Notes under the pieces: model-generated | What the model was told of the DNA's origin: nothing | The model's input: only the letters and a program-made list of their open reading frames with translations | Databases searched by the model: none | In this document: piece by piece, positions 43,061-56,578 of the stretch | How the letters are laid out: the number at the start of each line of letters is the position of its first letter | Numbering within the stretch: the stretch's first letter is position 1 | Made by a program: the position numbers and the translations under genes | Source of the DNA: JACMQX01 sp044225675 | GTDB lineage: Bacteria > Pseudomonadota > Gammaproteobacteria > Burkholderiales > Burkholderiaceae_C | Direction of reading: 5' to 3' | DNA: 64,000 nucleotides | Assembly: GCA_044225675.1 (NCBI GenBank) | Contig: JBGAIH010000030.1 | Location: 1 to 64,000 of the forward strand

Positions 43061-44691
43061 GCGCGCAGCCGGACGGCGCCCTGATCGACGTGCGCGGCAT
43101 GCGCGTGGCCTTTGGCGGCAAGGAGGTGGTCCACGGGGTGGACTTCCACGTGCAGCACGGCGAGAAGCTGGCGCTGGTGGGCGAGTCGGGCTCCGGCAAG
43201 ACCGTGACGGCGCTCAGCCTGATGCGCCTGGCACTCAATGCCCAGGTGAGCGGGTCGGCCGTGCTGGCGGGCGAGGCGCCCGGCGCTCCTGCTGTGGATC
43301 TGCTGGCGCTGCCCGAAGCGCGCCTGCGAGGCATCCGGGGCCGCGACATCGCCATGATCTTCCAGGAGCCGATGACGGCGATGAATCCGCTGTACACCGT
43401 GGGCGACCAGATCGTCGAGGTGCTGCAGCTCAAGGCCGGGCTGAATGCCCGGGACGCCTGGGAGCAGGCCGTGCAGGCACTCGCCGACACCGGCATTCCC
43501 GACCCCGGGCGCCGCGCCCGCGCCTATCCGCACCAGCTGTCGGGCGGCCAGCGGCAGCGGGCGATGATCGCGATGGCGCTGGCGGGAAAGCCCCGCCTGC
43601 TGCTGGCTGACGAACCCACGACCGCGCTCGACGTCACCTTGCGCGGCCAGATTCTCGACCTCTTGGGCGAGCTGCAGCAGAAGAACGGCATGGCGGTGCT
43701 GCTGATCACCCACGACCTGAACCTGGTGCGCAGGTTTGCCGACCGGATCGCCGTGATGGAGCGTGGGCACATCGTGGAGACAGGCGCGGTGGCCGATGTG
43801 TTTGCCGACCCTCAGCATGCCTACACGCGCCGGCTGATCGCGAGCCGGCCGGTGCGTGACGTGGTGGAGGGCGCGCCGTCTGACGGCGAGCCGCCGGTGA
43901 TGGACGCGTCGGGGCTCCGGGTGATCTACCCCGTACCTCGGCCCGGCCTCAAGGGCTGGTTCCGCAAGGGGGAGTTCGTCGCCGTCCAGGGTGCGGACTT
44001 TCGCATTCCCCGGGGCCGGACGCTTGGCGTTGTCGGCGAGTCGGGCTCGGGCAAATCCACGCTCGCCCTTGCGTCGCTCGGGCTTCAGCCCCATTCCGGC
44101 CAGCTGTCGGTGATGGGCCGCCAATGGGAGGGCGGCGCGAGCCAGAACGCCAACAACCGCGCCATGCGCCGCCTCGTGCAGGTGGTGTTCCAGGACCCGT
44201 ATTCGTCGCTGTCGCCGCGCATGACGCTGGAGGAAATCGTTGGCGAGGGTCTGCTGGTGCATGAACCGGCGCTGCGGGGGCCGGCCCGGCGCGAGCGAGT
44301 GGTGCAGGCACTGGCCGATGTCGGCATGACCGAGGCGCAGTTCCCCGGGCTGCTCCAGCGTTACCCGCACGAATTCTCCGGCGGGCAGCGCCAGCGCATC
44401 GCCATCGCGCGGGCGCTGATCGTGCAGCCGCAGCTGCTGGTGCTCGACGAGCCGACCAGCGCGCTTGACGTCACGATCCAGCAGCAGGTCCTGCAACTGC
44501 TGCAGCGCCTGCAGCGCGAGCGGGGGTTGAGCTACCTGCTGATCACCCATGACGTGGACGTGATCCGGGCGATGGCCCATGAAGTCATGGTCATGAAGGA
44601 CGGCGTCGTGGTGGAGGCCGGGCCGGTGGGCCAGGTGCTCGAAGCGCCGTCGGACGGCTACACGCAGCGGCTCGTCGCCGCCGCAGGCTGA
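43057..44691 (+). CDS. yejF: Double ATPase of the peptide importer (YejF-like)
   Basis: A 544-residue ATPase with two nucleotide-binding domains in one chain. Walker A motifs: GESGSGKT at residues 42-49, and GESGSGKST near residue 328. Each half has LSGGQRQR (half 1) or FSGGQRQR (half 2) and a DEPT Walker B. It powers YejBE. The gene ends 13 nt before arfB. Confidence 0.92.
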   Translation: MSAQPDGALIDVRGMRVAFGGKEVVHGVDFHVQHGEKLALVGESGSGKTVTALSLMRLALNAQVSGSAVLAGEAPGAPAVDLLALPEARLRGIRGRDIAMIFQEPMTAMNPLYTVGDQIVEVLQLKAGLNARDAWEQAVQALADTGIPDPGRRARAYPHQLSGGQRQRAMIAMALAGKPRLLLADEPTTALDVTLRGQILDLLGELQQKNGMAVLLITHDLNLVRRFADRIAVMERGHIVETGAVADVFADPQHAYTRRLIASRPVRDVVEGAPSDGEPPVMDASGLRVIYPVPRPGLKGWFRKGEFVAVQGADFRIPRGRTLGVVGESGSGKSTLALASLGLQPHSGQLSVMGRQWEGGASQNANNRAMRRLVQVVFQDPYSSLSPRMTLEEIVGEGLLVHEPALRGPARRERVVQALADVGMTEAQFPGLLQRYPHEFSGGQRQRIAIARALIVQPQLLVLDEPTSALDVTIQQQVLQLLQRLQRERGLSYLLITHDVDVIRAMAHEVMVMKDGVVVEAGPVGQVLEAPSDGYTQRLVAAAG

Positions 44692-44704
44692 GAGGCGCCG
44701 CGCC

Positions 44705-45118
44705 ATGGGAGCCGCGCGCCTGCCCACGCCGATCGCCGAGGACGAGGTGCAGATCAGCGCGGTTCGCTCGCAGGGCGCGGGTGGCCAGAACGTCAACAAG
44801 GTGGCCAGTGCCATCCATCTGCGCTATGACGTGCATGCCTCGTCGCTGTCGCCGGCGCACAAGGCGCGGCTGCTGGCCTTGTCCGATTCGCGGCTGACCT
44901 CCGACGGGGTGGTGATCATCAAGTCGCAGGAGCACCGCAGCCAGGAGATGAACCGCCAGGCGGCCTGGGCGCGCCTGCAGGAGCTGGTCGACAGCGTGGC
45001 GGTGGCGCCACGGGTGCGCAAACCGACCCGGCCAACCGCCAGCTCGCGCCTGAAGCGGCTCGACGCCAAGGCCCGGCGCGGGCAGATCAAGGCGCTGCGA
45101 GGGGGTGTCGGCGACTGA
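44705..45118 (+). CDS. arfB: Ribosome rescue peptidyl-tRNA hydrolase
   Basis: A 137-residue release-factor-like protein (ArfB/YaeJ). The GGQ motif is at residues 26-28 (SQGAGGQNVNKVASAIHLRYD), and a basic C-terminal tail (about 105-137) inserts into the empty mRNA channel of stalled ribosomes. It hydrolyses peptidyl-tRNA without a stop codon, complementing the tmRNA route whose SmpB is also in this window. It lies 13 nt after yejF and may be co-transcribed. Confidence 0.92.
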   Translation: MGAARLPTPIAEDEVQISAVRSQGAGGQNVNKVASAIHLRYDVHASSLSPAHKARLLALSDSRLTSDGVVIIKSQEHRSQEMNRQAAWARLQELVDSVAVAPRVRKPTRPTASSRLKRLDAKARRGQIKALRGGVGD

Positions 45119-45198
45119 GAGGCCTCCGCAGGCCGGTTTGGGAAGCAGGGGACAGCGGGCTGTCCCGGGGGCCAGGACGCCGGCCACGTGCAATCCCG

Positions 45199-45227
45199 TT
45201 GCAAATCAGGGGTTTGCGCGGTACAAT
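45199..45227 (+). promoter_or_regulatory. Consensus sigma-70 promoter of the rimP operon
   Basis: TTGCAA (45199-45204) and TACAAT (45222-45227) with an ideal 17-bp spacer. Transcription would begin near 45233-45235. Confidence 0.8.
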
Positions 45228-45242
45228 CCGATCTTCACGACC

Positions 45243-45274
45243 AAACGGGCGGGTATCTACCGCCCGTTTTTTTT
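45243..45274 (+). terminator. Intrinsic terminator in the rimP leader
   Basis: ACGGGCGG (45245-45252), loop GTATCTA, CCGCCCGT (45260-45267), flanked by extra A-U pairs, and an eight-T run (45267-45274). It starts about 10 nt past the predicted transcription start, so most transcripts should stop near 40 nt unless antitermination occurs. Confidence 0.85.
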
Positions 45275-45464
45275 GGTCGATCGGTTTTGAGGGTCGTTCG
45301 GGTTCTGGGGTCGGATGCCTGCTCATGCGCAGGGCTTGCAACCGGCTGGATGGGCCAGCAGAAAAGATCCGTTGATGGAACCCGTGAGGGACCAGTGGAT
45401 GGGACTGGCGGAGTCAGCAGGACTCCCTGGCCTGTGGGCATTATTGGATGAGCAACTGACATAC

Positions 45465-46046
45465 GTGGCGCTGCAGCAGATTGTTGAAGAAACCGTGACC
45501 GGGCTCGGTTACGACCTCGTGGAGATCGACCGCTCCTCGGGCGGGCTGCTGCGCATCACGATCGATCTGCCCTGGACGCCCGGCGCGCCCGAGCAGTTCG
45601 TCACCGTGGAAGATTGCGAAAAAGTCACGCGCCAGCTGCAGTTTGCGCTGGAGGTCGACGGCGTCGAGTACCGGCGGCTCGAAGTGTCCTCGCCGGGAAC
45701 CGACCGGCCGCTGCGGACCGAAAAGGATTTTGAGCGCTTCACCGGCGAAATGGTGGACATCACGCTGAAGGCGCCGGTGGGCGAGGCAGCCGGCGGCCTG
45801 GTGAATGCCAACCGCAAGAAGTTTCGCGGCACGCTCGAGAAAACGGACACTGGCTGGCAGATCGTCTGGAACGAGGCGCCGGTGGCCAAGCCCGGGGCGC
45901 GCGTGAGCCGCAAGCGGGTGGAAGCGATGCCGGTGCATGCGCTGGGCTTCACGCGGGACGAGATCCGCGACGCCCGGCTTGCGTCCGTGGTGAGTTTCAA
46001 GGGTCGGCCCGCCAAGGGCACCGACGCAGTCATCGATCAGGAATAG
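45465..46046 (+). CDS. rimP: Ribosome maturation factor RimP
   Basis: A 193-residue 30S assembly factor. The chosen start is GTG at 45465, where the family N-terminus begins (ALQQIVEETVTGLGYDLVEIDRSSGGLLRITIDLPW). Next come FVTVEDCEKVTRQLQFALEVDGVEYRRLEVSSPGTDRPLRTEKDFERF and the C-terminal SH3-like domain. No strong SD is visible. It is the first gene of the conserved nusA-infB operon. Confidence 0.9.
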   Translation: MALQQIVEETVTGLGYDLVEIDRSSGGLLRITIDLPWTPGAPEQFVTVEDCEKVTRQLQFALEVDGVEYRRLEVSSPGTDRPLRTEKDFERFTGEMVDITLKAPVGEAAGGLVNANRKKFRGTLEKTDTGWQIVWNEAPVAKPGARVSRKRVEAMPVHALGFTRDEIRDARLASVVSFKGRPAKGTDAVIDQE

Positions 46047-46058
46047 GAGAGTAGTGGC

Positions 46059-47552
46059 ATGAATCGCGAAATGTTGATGCTGGTGGAAGCCATCTCGCGC
46101 GAGAAGAACGTGGAGCGCGACGTGGTGTTCGGTGCGGTGGAAGCCGCACTGGCCCAGGCCACCAAGAAACTCTATCCCGGCGATGTGGACATCCGCGTGG
46201 CGGTGGACCGCGACACCGGCGTGTACGAGACCTTCCGCCGCTGGCACGTGGTGCCCGACGAGGCCGGCCTGCAGCTGCCCGACCAGGAAATCCTCCTGTT
46301 CGAAGCCAAGGAGCAGATCCCCGACATCGAGGTCGACGAGTACATCGAGGAGACGGTCGAGTCCGTGCCGATCGGCCGCATCGGCGCCATGGCCGCCAAG
46401 CAGGTGATCCTGCAGAAGATCCGTGACGCCGAGCGCGAGATGCTGCTCAACGACTTCATGTCGCGCGGCGACAAGATCTTCGTGGGCACCGTCAAGCGCA
46501 TGGACAAGGGCGACATCATCGTCGAGTCCGGCCGCGTCGAGGGGCGCCTGCGCCGCTCGGAGATGATCCCCAAGGAAAACCTGCGCTCCGGCGACCGCGT
46601 CCGCGCGATGATCATGGAGGTGGACCTGACGCTGCGCGGCGCGCCCATCATCCTGTCGCGCTCGGCGCCCGAATTCATGATCGAGCTGTTCCGCCAGGAA
46701 GTGCCCGAGATCGAGCAGGGCCTGCTGGAGATCAAGTCCTGCGCCCGCGACCCCGGCTCGCGTGCCAAGATCGCCGTGCTGTCGCATGACAAGCGGGTCG
46801 ATCCGATCGGCACCTGTGTCGGCGTGCGCGGCACCCGTGTCAATGCAGTGACCAATGAACTCGCCGGTGAACGCGTGGACATCGTGCTCTGGAGCGAGGA
46901 TCCGGCCCAGTTCGTGATCGGTGCGCTGGCGCCTGCCAACGTGTCGTCCATCGTCGTCGACGAGGAAAAGCACGCGATGGACGTGGTGGTGGACGAGGAA
47001 AACCTCGCCATCGCCATCGGCCGCGGCGGGCAGAACGTCCGATTGGCTTCCGACCTGACCGGCTGGAAGATCAATATCATGGACGCCGCCGAGTCGGCCC
47101 AGAAGCAGGCTGAGGAAACCAGCACCACGCGCAAGCTGTTCATGGAAAAGCTGGACGTGGACGAAGAGATCGCCGACATCCTGATCGCCGAAGGCTTCAC
47201 CAGCCTGGAGGAAGTGGCCTACGTGCCGCTGCAGGAAATGCTCGAGATCGAAAGCTTCGACGAAGACACGGTCAACGAACTGCGCGCGCGAGCCAAGGAC
47301 GCCCTGCTGACGATGGAGATCGTCAAGGAGGAAAGCGTCGAGGAAGTCTCGCAGGATCTGCGCGACCTCGAAGGGCTCAATCCGGCCCTGATTGCCAAGC
47401 TGGCCGAGGCCGGCGTTCACACGCGCGACGACCTGGCTGATCTGGCGGTCGACGAGCTCACCGATATCACGGGCCAGTCGGCTGACGAAGCCAAGGCCAT
47501 GATCATGAAAGCCCGCGAGCACTGGTTTGCCGCTGCGGCTTCGCAAGAGTAA
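46059..47552 (+). CDS. nusA: Transcription termination/antitermination factor NusA
   Basis: A 497-residue NusA with N-terminal RNA polymerase-binding domain ([37 protein letters not shown]), S1 domain (about 135-200), two KH domains ([38 protein letters not shown] near 310-330) and two C-terminal acidic repeats, as in E. coli. It controls pausing, termination and antitermination, so it could act on the leader terminator of its own operon. Confidence 0.95.
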   Translation: [497 protein letters not shown]

Positions 47553-47576
47553 CGGTCATGAAAGGTTCCACAACAG

Positions 47577-50480
<2,904 letters not shown>

Positions 50481-50484
50481 CGCC

Positions 50485-50856
50485 ATGCCCGCACGCAAGT
50501 CCGCCACGCCCAACCGCAGCTTCAAGGTTGCCGATCAGATCCAGCGCGATCTGACGGAGCTGATCGCGCGCGAGCTCAAGGACCCGCGGGTGGGAATGGT
50601 CACGATCCAGGCGGTCGAGGTGACGCCGGACTACGCCCACGCCAAGGTTTTCTTCAGCGTGCTCGTGGGCGACGCCCGCGAGTGCGAGGAAGCACTCAAC
50701 CAGGCGGCGGGCTTCCTGCGCAACGGTCTGTTCAAGCGCCTGCACATCCATACCGTGCCGACGCTGCATTTCGTGTTCGACCGCACGACCGAGCGCGCAG
50801 CCGACATGAACGCGCTGATTGCGCGGGCCGTCTCCTCCCGGGCCAAAGAGGACTGA
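50485..50856 (+). CDS. rbfA: Ribosome-binding factor A
   Basis: A 123-residue KH-fold 30S maturation and cold-shock factor: RSFKVADQIQRDLTELIARELKDPRVGMVTIQAVEVTPDYAHAKVFFSVL and the C-terminal LHFVFDRTTERAADMNALI. It starts 4 nt after infB and lies 2 nt before truB. Confidence 0.95.
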   Translation: MPARKSATPNRSFKVADQIQRDLTELIARELKDPRVGMVTIQAVEVTPDYAHAKVFFSVLVGDARECEEALNQAAGFLRNGLFKRLHIHTVPTLHFVFDRTTERAADMNALIARAVSSRAKED

Positions 50857-50858
50857 GC

Positions 50859-51833
50859 ATGAACGCGCCACGCACGAGGGTGCAGCGGCGCCCCGTGCAT
50901 GGGGTGCTTCTGCTGGACAAGCCGCTGGGCCTGTCGAGCAACGACGCGCTGCAAAAGGCCAAATGGCTGCTGCGGGCCGAGAAAGCCGGCCACACCGGCA
51001 CGCTCGACCCGCTGGCCACCGGGGTCCTCCCGCTGTGTTTTGGCGCTGCCACCAAGTTCAGCCAGCTGCAGCTCGACGCCGACAAGACCTACGAAGCCAC
51101 GCTCGGCCTCGGCGTGAAAACCAGCACGGCCGACGCCGAAGGCGAGGTGCTGTCGCGCCGCCCGGTGCAGATCGACGCGGCCGGCGTCGCCCGGGTGCTG
51201 GCACAGTTCACCGGTCCGATCCTTCAGGTCCCGCCGATGCATTCGGCGCTCAAGAAGGACGGCAAGGCCCTGTACGAATACGCGCGGGACGGCATCGACG
51301 TCGAGCGCGAAGGCCGTCACGTCACCATCCATCAGCTCGAACTGGCGCAGGGCCCGGTTCAGCCAGGCGATACCGAGCTGCGCATCCGCGTGCGCTGCAG
51401 CAAGGGCACCTACATCCGCACCCTGGGCGAGGACATCGGCGAGGCCCTGGGCTGCGGCGCACATCTGACGGCATTGCGCCGCGTGGAGACCGGTGGCTTC
51501 ACCGTGGCGCAATGCACCACGCTCGATGCGCTGGCCGCGCTCGACGAGCCCCGGCGCGAGGCGCTGCTGCTGCCCACCGAGACCCTGCTGGCAGGACACA
51601 TGCCGGTCACGCTCGACCCGGACAATGCGGGGCGCTTTCTCAGCGGCCTGCGCCGCCGGGGCGCCTGGCCCGATGCGCCGCGCGTCTGCGTCTTCGGCGC
51701 ATCCCCGTGCGCTGCTGGGCTCGGCCCATACCCGCGCAGGCGAACTCATTCCCGGCCGGCTGCTCAGCCCGCTCGAAATCGGTCAGTTGCTCGACCAGCA
51801 GAAAAAATCACAGGAAATTCAAGGAACCCCGTC

Positions 51834-51837
<4 letters not shown>
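50859..51837 (+). CDS. truB: tRNA pseudouridine-55 synthase, frameshifted near the C-terminus
   Basis: TruB makes pseudouridine 55 in tRNA. The catalytic Asp50 lies in GHTGTLDPLATG and the core up to about residue 280 is intact. Near 51699-51701 one base appears to be extra: the frame reads VFGASPCAAGLGPYP, whereas removing C51700 gives VFGDPRALLGSAHTRAGEL, continuing GRLLSPLEIGQLLDQQKKS and a stop at 51835-51837 that overlaps the typA start (ATGA). As written, the frame loses the C-terminal domain and continues in frame through typA. A sequencing error or a genuine mutation are both possible. Confidence 0.9.
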
Positions 51838-53675
<1,838 letters not shown>

Positions 53676-53689
53676 TCCGCGGCTGACAG

Positions 53690-53707
53690 GGCGCCCGCGC
53701 GGGCGCC
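53690..53707. terminator. 18-bp GC palindrome after typA
   Basis: GGCGCCCGCGCGGGCGCC is fully self-complementary and begins 14 nt past the typA stop. It lacks a T-run, so it is either a weak terminator or an mRNA 3-prime stabiliser. Confidence 0.5.
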
Positions 53708-53748
53708 TCATGCGGTATCGTCAGACAAAGCAGTACAGACGAGGAGAC

Positions 53749-54630
53749 ATGAAGCTTTCCCATACGCAGGCGGCCTTCCTGATGGTCGCGGTCACCCTGA
53801 TGTGGTCCATTGCGGGCGTGGTCACGCGGCAACTGGAGCATGCGCGCAGCTTCGAGGTGACCTTCTGGCGCAGTTTCTTCACGGCCTTGTCGCTGATGGT
53901 GATCCTGCCGTTGTGGCAGGGGCGCGGCGTGTTCCGCGCAATCCATTGGCACAGCCGGGCGTTCTGGCTGTCGGGGGTGTGCTGGAGCGTGATGTTCACT
54001 GCGTTCATGATCGCGCTGACCATGGCGTCCGTGGCCAATGTCCTGATCACGCTGGCCGCCGGCCCGCTGCTCACTGCCCTGTTCGCGCGGATTGCCATCG
54101 GCAACCGGCTGCCGATCCGTACGGCCGGTGCGATCATCGTGGCGGGCGCCGGGATCGCCTACATGTTCGGCTCGCAGGTGCGCCTGGGGGGCGGCCAGGC
54201 CGCCGGCATGCTGGTGGCGCTGTGCGTGCCGATCGCCGGGGCCGTGCAATGGACCATCGTCCAGCGCAGCCAGGCCCATGGCGAGAAGCTCGACCTCGTT
54301 CCCTCGGTGCTCATCGGCGCCGTGATCTCGTCGCTGGTGACCCTGCCGCTGTCGTTCCCGTTCGTGGCGACGGGGCGGGACGTGGCCTGGCTGGCGCTGC
54401 TGGGCCTGGTCCAACTGGCGATTCCCTGCGTGCTGTCGGTGGTGGCCGCGCGGGTGCTCAAGGCACCGGAGGTCTCGCTGCTGGCCTTGCTGGAGGTGAT
54501 CTTCGGCATCGCGCTGGCCTGGGTGGGGGCCGGCGAGCAGCCGGGACCGACGGTCCTGGCCGGCGGCGCGCTGGTGATCGGCGCACTGCTGGCCAACGAA
54601 TTGCTTGGATGGAGACAGAGAAATGGCTGA
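53749..54630 (+). CDS. EamA-family membrane transporter
   Basis: A 293-residue drug/metabolite exporter with ten predicted helices in two EamA repeats: FLMVAVTLMWSIAGVVTRQLEHARSFEVTFWRSFFTALSLMV, and a second half starting near ALCVPIAGAVQWTIVQRSQA. Substrate unknown. GAGGAG lies four bases before the start. Its stop overlaps the next gene by eight bases, so they are translationally coupled. Confidence 0.88.
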   Translation: MKLSHTQAAFLMVAVTLMWSIAGVVTRQLEHARSFEVTFWRSFFTALSLMVILPLWQGRGVFRAIHWHSRAFWLSGVCWSVMFTAFMIALTMASVANVLITLAAGPLLTALFARIAIGNRLPIRTAGAIIVAGAGIAYMFGSQVRLGGGQAAGMLVALCVPIAGAVQWTIVQRSQAHGEKLDLVPSVLIGAVISSLVTLPLSFPFVATGRDVAWLALLGLVQLAIPCVLSVVAARVLKAPEVSLLALLEVIFGIALAWVGAGEQPGPTVLAGGALVIGALLANELLGWRQRNG

Positions 54631-55726
54631 AACCTCTACCGATGTGCTCGCGGAAGTCCAGGGCCGGGTCGGCTTCATCACGCTGAACCGACCGAAAGCG
54701 CTCAATGCCTTGTCCCTGGACATGGTCCGCGCGCTGACGGCGACGCTCGAGGCCTGGCGCGACGACCCGGCCGTGCTGGCCGTGGCCGTGCGAGGCATGG
54801 GCAAGGAAGGCCCGTTCGGTGCCTTCTGTGCCGGCGGTGACATCCGCTTCTTTCATCAGGCGGCGCTGGCGGGCGACAGTGCGCTGGAGGACTTCTTCAC
54901 CGAGGAGTACACCCTCAACCATCTGATCCACACCTATCCCAAGCCGTACATCGCCTTCATGGATGGCATCGTGATGGGTGGCGGCATGGGCATCAGCCAG
55001 GGGGCGAGCCTGCGCATCGTATCGGAGCGCACCAGGATGGCCATGCCCGAGACCAACATCGGCCTGTTCCCTGACGTCGGCGGCGGGTACTTCCTGAGCC
55101 GCTGTCCGGGCCGCTATGGCGAATACCTGGCGCTCACGGGCCAGATGATCGGCGGCCGCGAGGCCGTGACGGTCGGCCTCGCCGACGGCTTCGTCGAGTC
55201 CGGCCGGCTTGCAGTGATCTGGAACTCGCTGGTGGACACACCGTTCGAGACGGGCGAGGCAGTCGAGCACTGGGTGCGGACGCATTTCATGCCCGACCAC
55301 GCGACGCCATCGGCCGCCAGTGCCGCGCAGGCCCGCATCGACCGTTTCTTTGCGCTGCCCACGGTCCCCGCGATCGTGCAGGCGCTGGAGGCCGACGCAT
55401 CGGAGTGGGCGCGTGAGACGGCCGCCACCCTTCGCAAGCGCTCGCCGCTGATGCTGGGCGTGGTGCTCGAGCAGATTCGTCGAGCTCGCCGCATGGGTCT
55501 GGCGGACGACCTGCGCATGGAGCGCGATCTCGTTCACAGGTGCTTCCACCTGCGGCCCGGCACGGCCAGCGAGACGGTGGAGGGCATCCGGGCCCTGGCG
55601 ATCGACAAGGACCACACGCCACGCTGGAACCCGTCGCGGATCGAGGAGGTGACGCAGGCCGAGATCCTCGCCTTCTTCGACAGCCCCTGGGCGGCCGACA
55701 CCCACCCGTTGCGCGCACTCGCCTGA
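54623..55726 (+). CDS. 3-Hydroxyisobutyryl-CoA hydrolase-like enzyme
   Basis: A 367-residue crotonase-fold protein of the HIBCH type (valine catabolism). GAFCAGGDIRFFHQ (67-79) and GIVMGGGMGISQGASLRI form the CoA/oxyanion site, and Glu143 (MAMPETN) and Asp151 (GLFPDVGGGYFLSR) are the conserved catalytic acids. A C-terminal extension (about 230-367) with DDLRMERDLVHRCF is present as in the family. Substrate specificity beyond the family cannot be set. Confidence 0.87.
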   Translation: MAETSTDVLAEVQGRVGFITLNRPKALNALSLDMVRALTATLEAWRDDPAVLAVAVRGMGKEGPFGAFCAGGDIRFFHQAALAGDSALEDFFTEEYTLNHLIHTYPKPYIAFMDGIVMGGGMGISQGASLRIVSERTRMAMPETNIGLFPDVGGGYFLSRCPGRYGEYLALTGQMIGGREAVTVGLADGFVESGRLAVIWNSLVDTPFETGEAVEHWVRTHFMPDHATPSAASAAQARIDRFFALPTVPAIVQALEADASEWARETAATLRKRSPLMLGVVLEQIRRARRMGLADDLRMERDLVHRCFHLRPGTASETVEGIRALAIDKDHTPRWNPSRIEEVTQAEILAFFDSPWAADTHPLRALA

Positions 55727-55740
55727 GCGGCGCGCCGGCC

Positions 55741-56562
55741 TCAGAGCTGGCGGTACACCACCTCGGCCAGTTGCAGCAGTTCGGCGCGCGAGAGCTTGCC
55801 GGCCAGCGCATAGCCGAAGCCCTGGTCGACCCAGTAGAAGCCCGGCACCGGACCATCCGACGAGAAGTTGAATGCGGTCTCACGGGCCGCAGCCTGCGCG
55901 CCCGGCCCCGTCATGGCGCCGACATACAGCGTCACCCGCAGACCCGCCGCGTTCTGGAACATGAACTGGGCCCGGGCGCCATCGTCGCCCGGCAGCAGCC
56001 GGCCGCCGACCAGCTCGTAGCCCTGCGCCGCGAGAGTCGGAACCTTGAGCGGGCGACCCAGCCGCTTGGACAGCCATTGCACGAGATGCTCCTGCTGCGC
56101 GGCCGCAACTTCGACCGGGTGCCGCACTTCAGGGGAGTAGACCGCGTGGGCAACTGCGGCCTGACGCGCGAACTCGCGCGCCTGGAGCGCGCCGCCGGCC
56201 ACGCCATCCGTGGCGCCGGTCAGGGCGAGCCGGGCGTGCCCCATCCAGCCGAGCCCGAATGCCAGCAACACGCTCGCTGCCATGCCGCCCCAGCGCCTCC
56301 AGCGCGCGGCCTGCTCACGGGCGGCGGTAGCCTGGCGCGCCGCCTGGAGCAGCAGCGGCGGTGCCGGCTCCTCATCGAGCGTCGCATGCAGCATGCGAAG
56401 GGCCTGGCGCTGGCGCTGCCAGGCGGCCAGCGTCTCGGCGGCGCGTGGGTCCGCGTCGATGCGAGCCTGCAGTGCGGCCTGCGCCGCAGGGGCCAGCCTG
56501 CCATCGACCAGCGCGTGAAGCTCGTCGTCGGAAACCAGGGGGTGGAGGGTCGGATCGTTCAT
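55741..56562 (-). CDS. Anti-sigma factor, single-helix membrane type
   Basis: A 273-residue protein: N-terminal cytosolic helical domain (LVSDDELHALVDGRLAPAAQAALQARIDADPRAAETLAAWQRQRQALRMLHATLDEEP), one transmembrane segment (about residues 91-112) and a periplasmic domain (LGRPLKVPTLAAQGYELVGGRLLPG-like folds). This is the ChrR-less, zinc-free type of anti-ECF factor. It follows the sigma gene by 16 nt, so it should hold that sigma factor at the membrane. The signal is unknown. Confidence 0.85.
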   Translation of the reverse strand: MNDPTLHPLVSDDELHALVDGRLAPAAQAALQARIDADPRAAETLAAWQRQRQALRMLHATLDEEPAPPLLLQAARQATAAREQAARWRRWGGMAASVLLAFGLGWMGHARLALTGATDGVAGGALQAREFARQAAVAHAVYSPEVRHPVEVAAAQQEHLVQWLSKRLGRPLKVPTLAAQGYELVGGRLLPGDDGARAQFMFQNAAGLRVTLYVGAMTGPGAQAAARETAFNFSSDGPVPGFYWVDQGFGYALAGKLSRAELLQLAEVVYRQL

Positions 56563-56578
56563 GTTCGCCGGGCTCCGG

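Larger units (their letters stand above)
45119..45464 (+). other. Leader region of the rimP-nusA-infB operon
   Basis: About 346 bases between arfB and the rimP start. It holds a consensus sigma-70 promoter and an immediately following intrinsic terminator (listed separately), then about 190 bases with no clear gene. The rimP frame stays open upstream to 45315, so a longer RimP is formally possible, but that segment lacks family similarity. No initiator tRNA gene is present here, unlike the metY-rimP order in enterobacteria. Confidence 0.6.
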
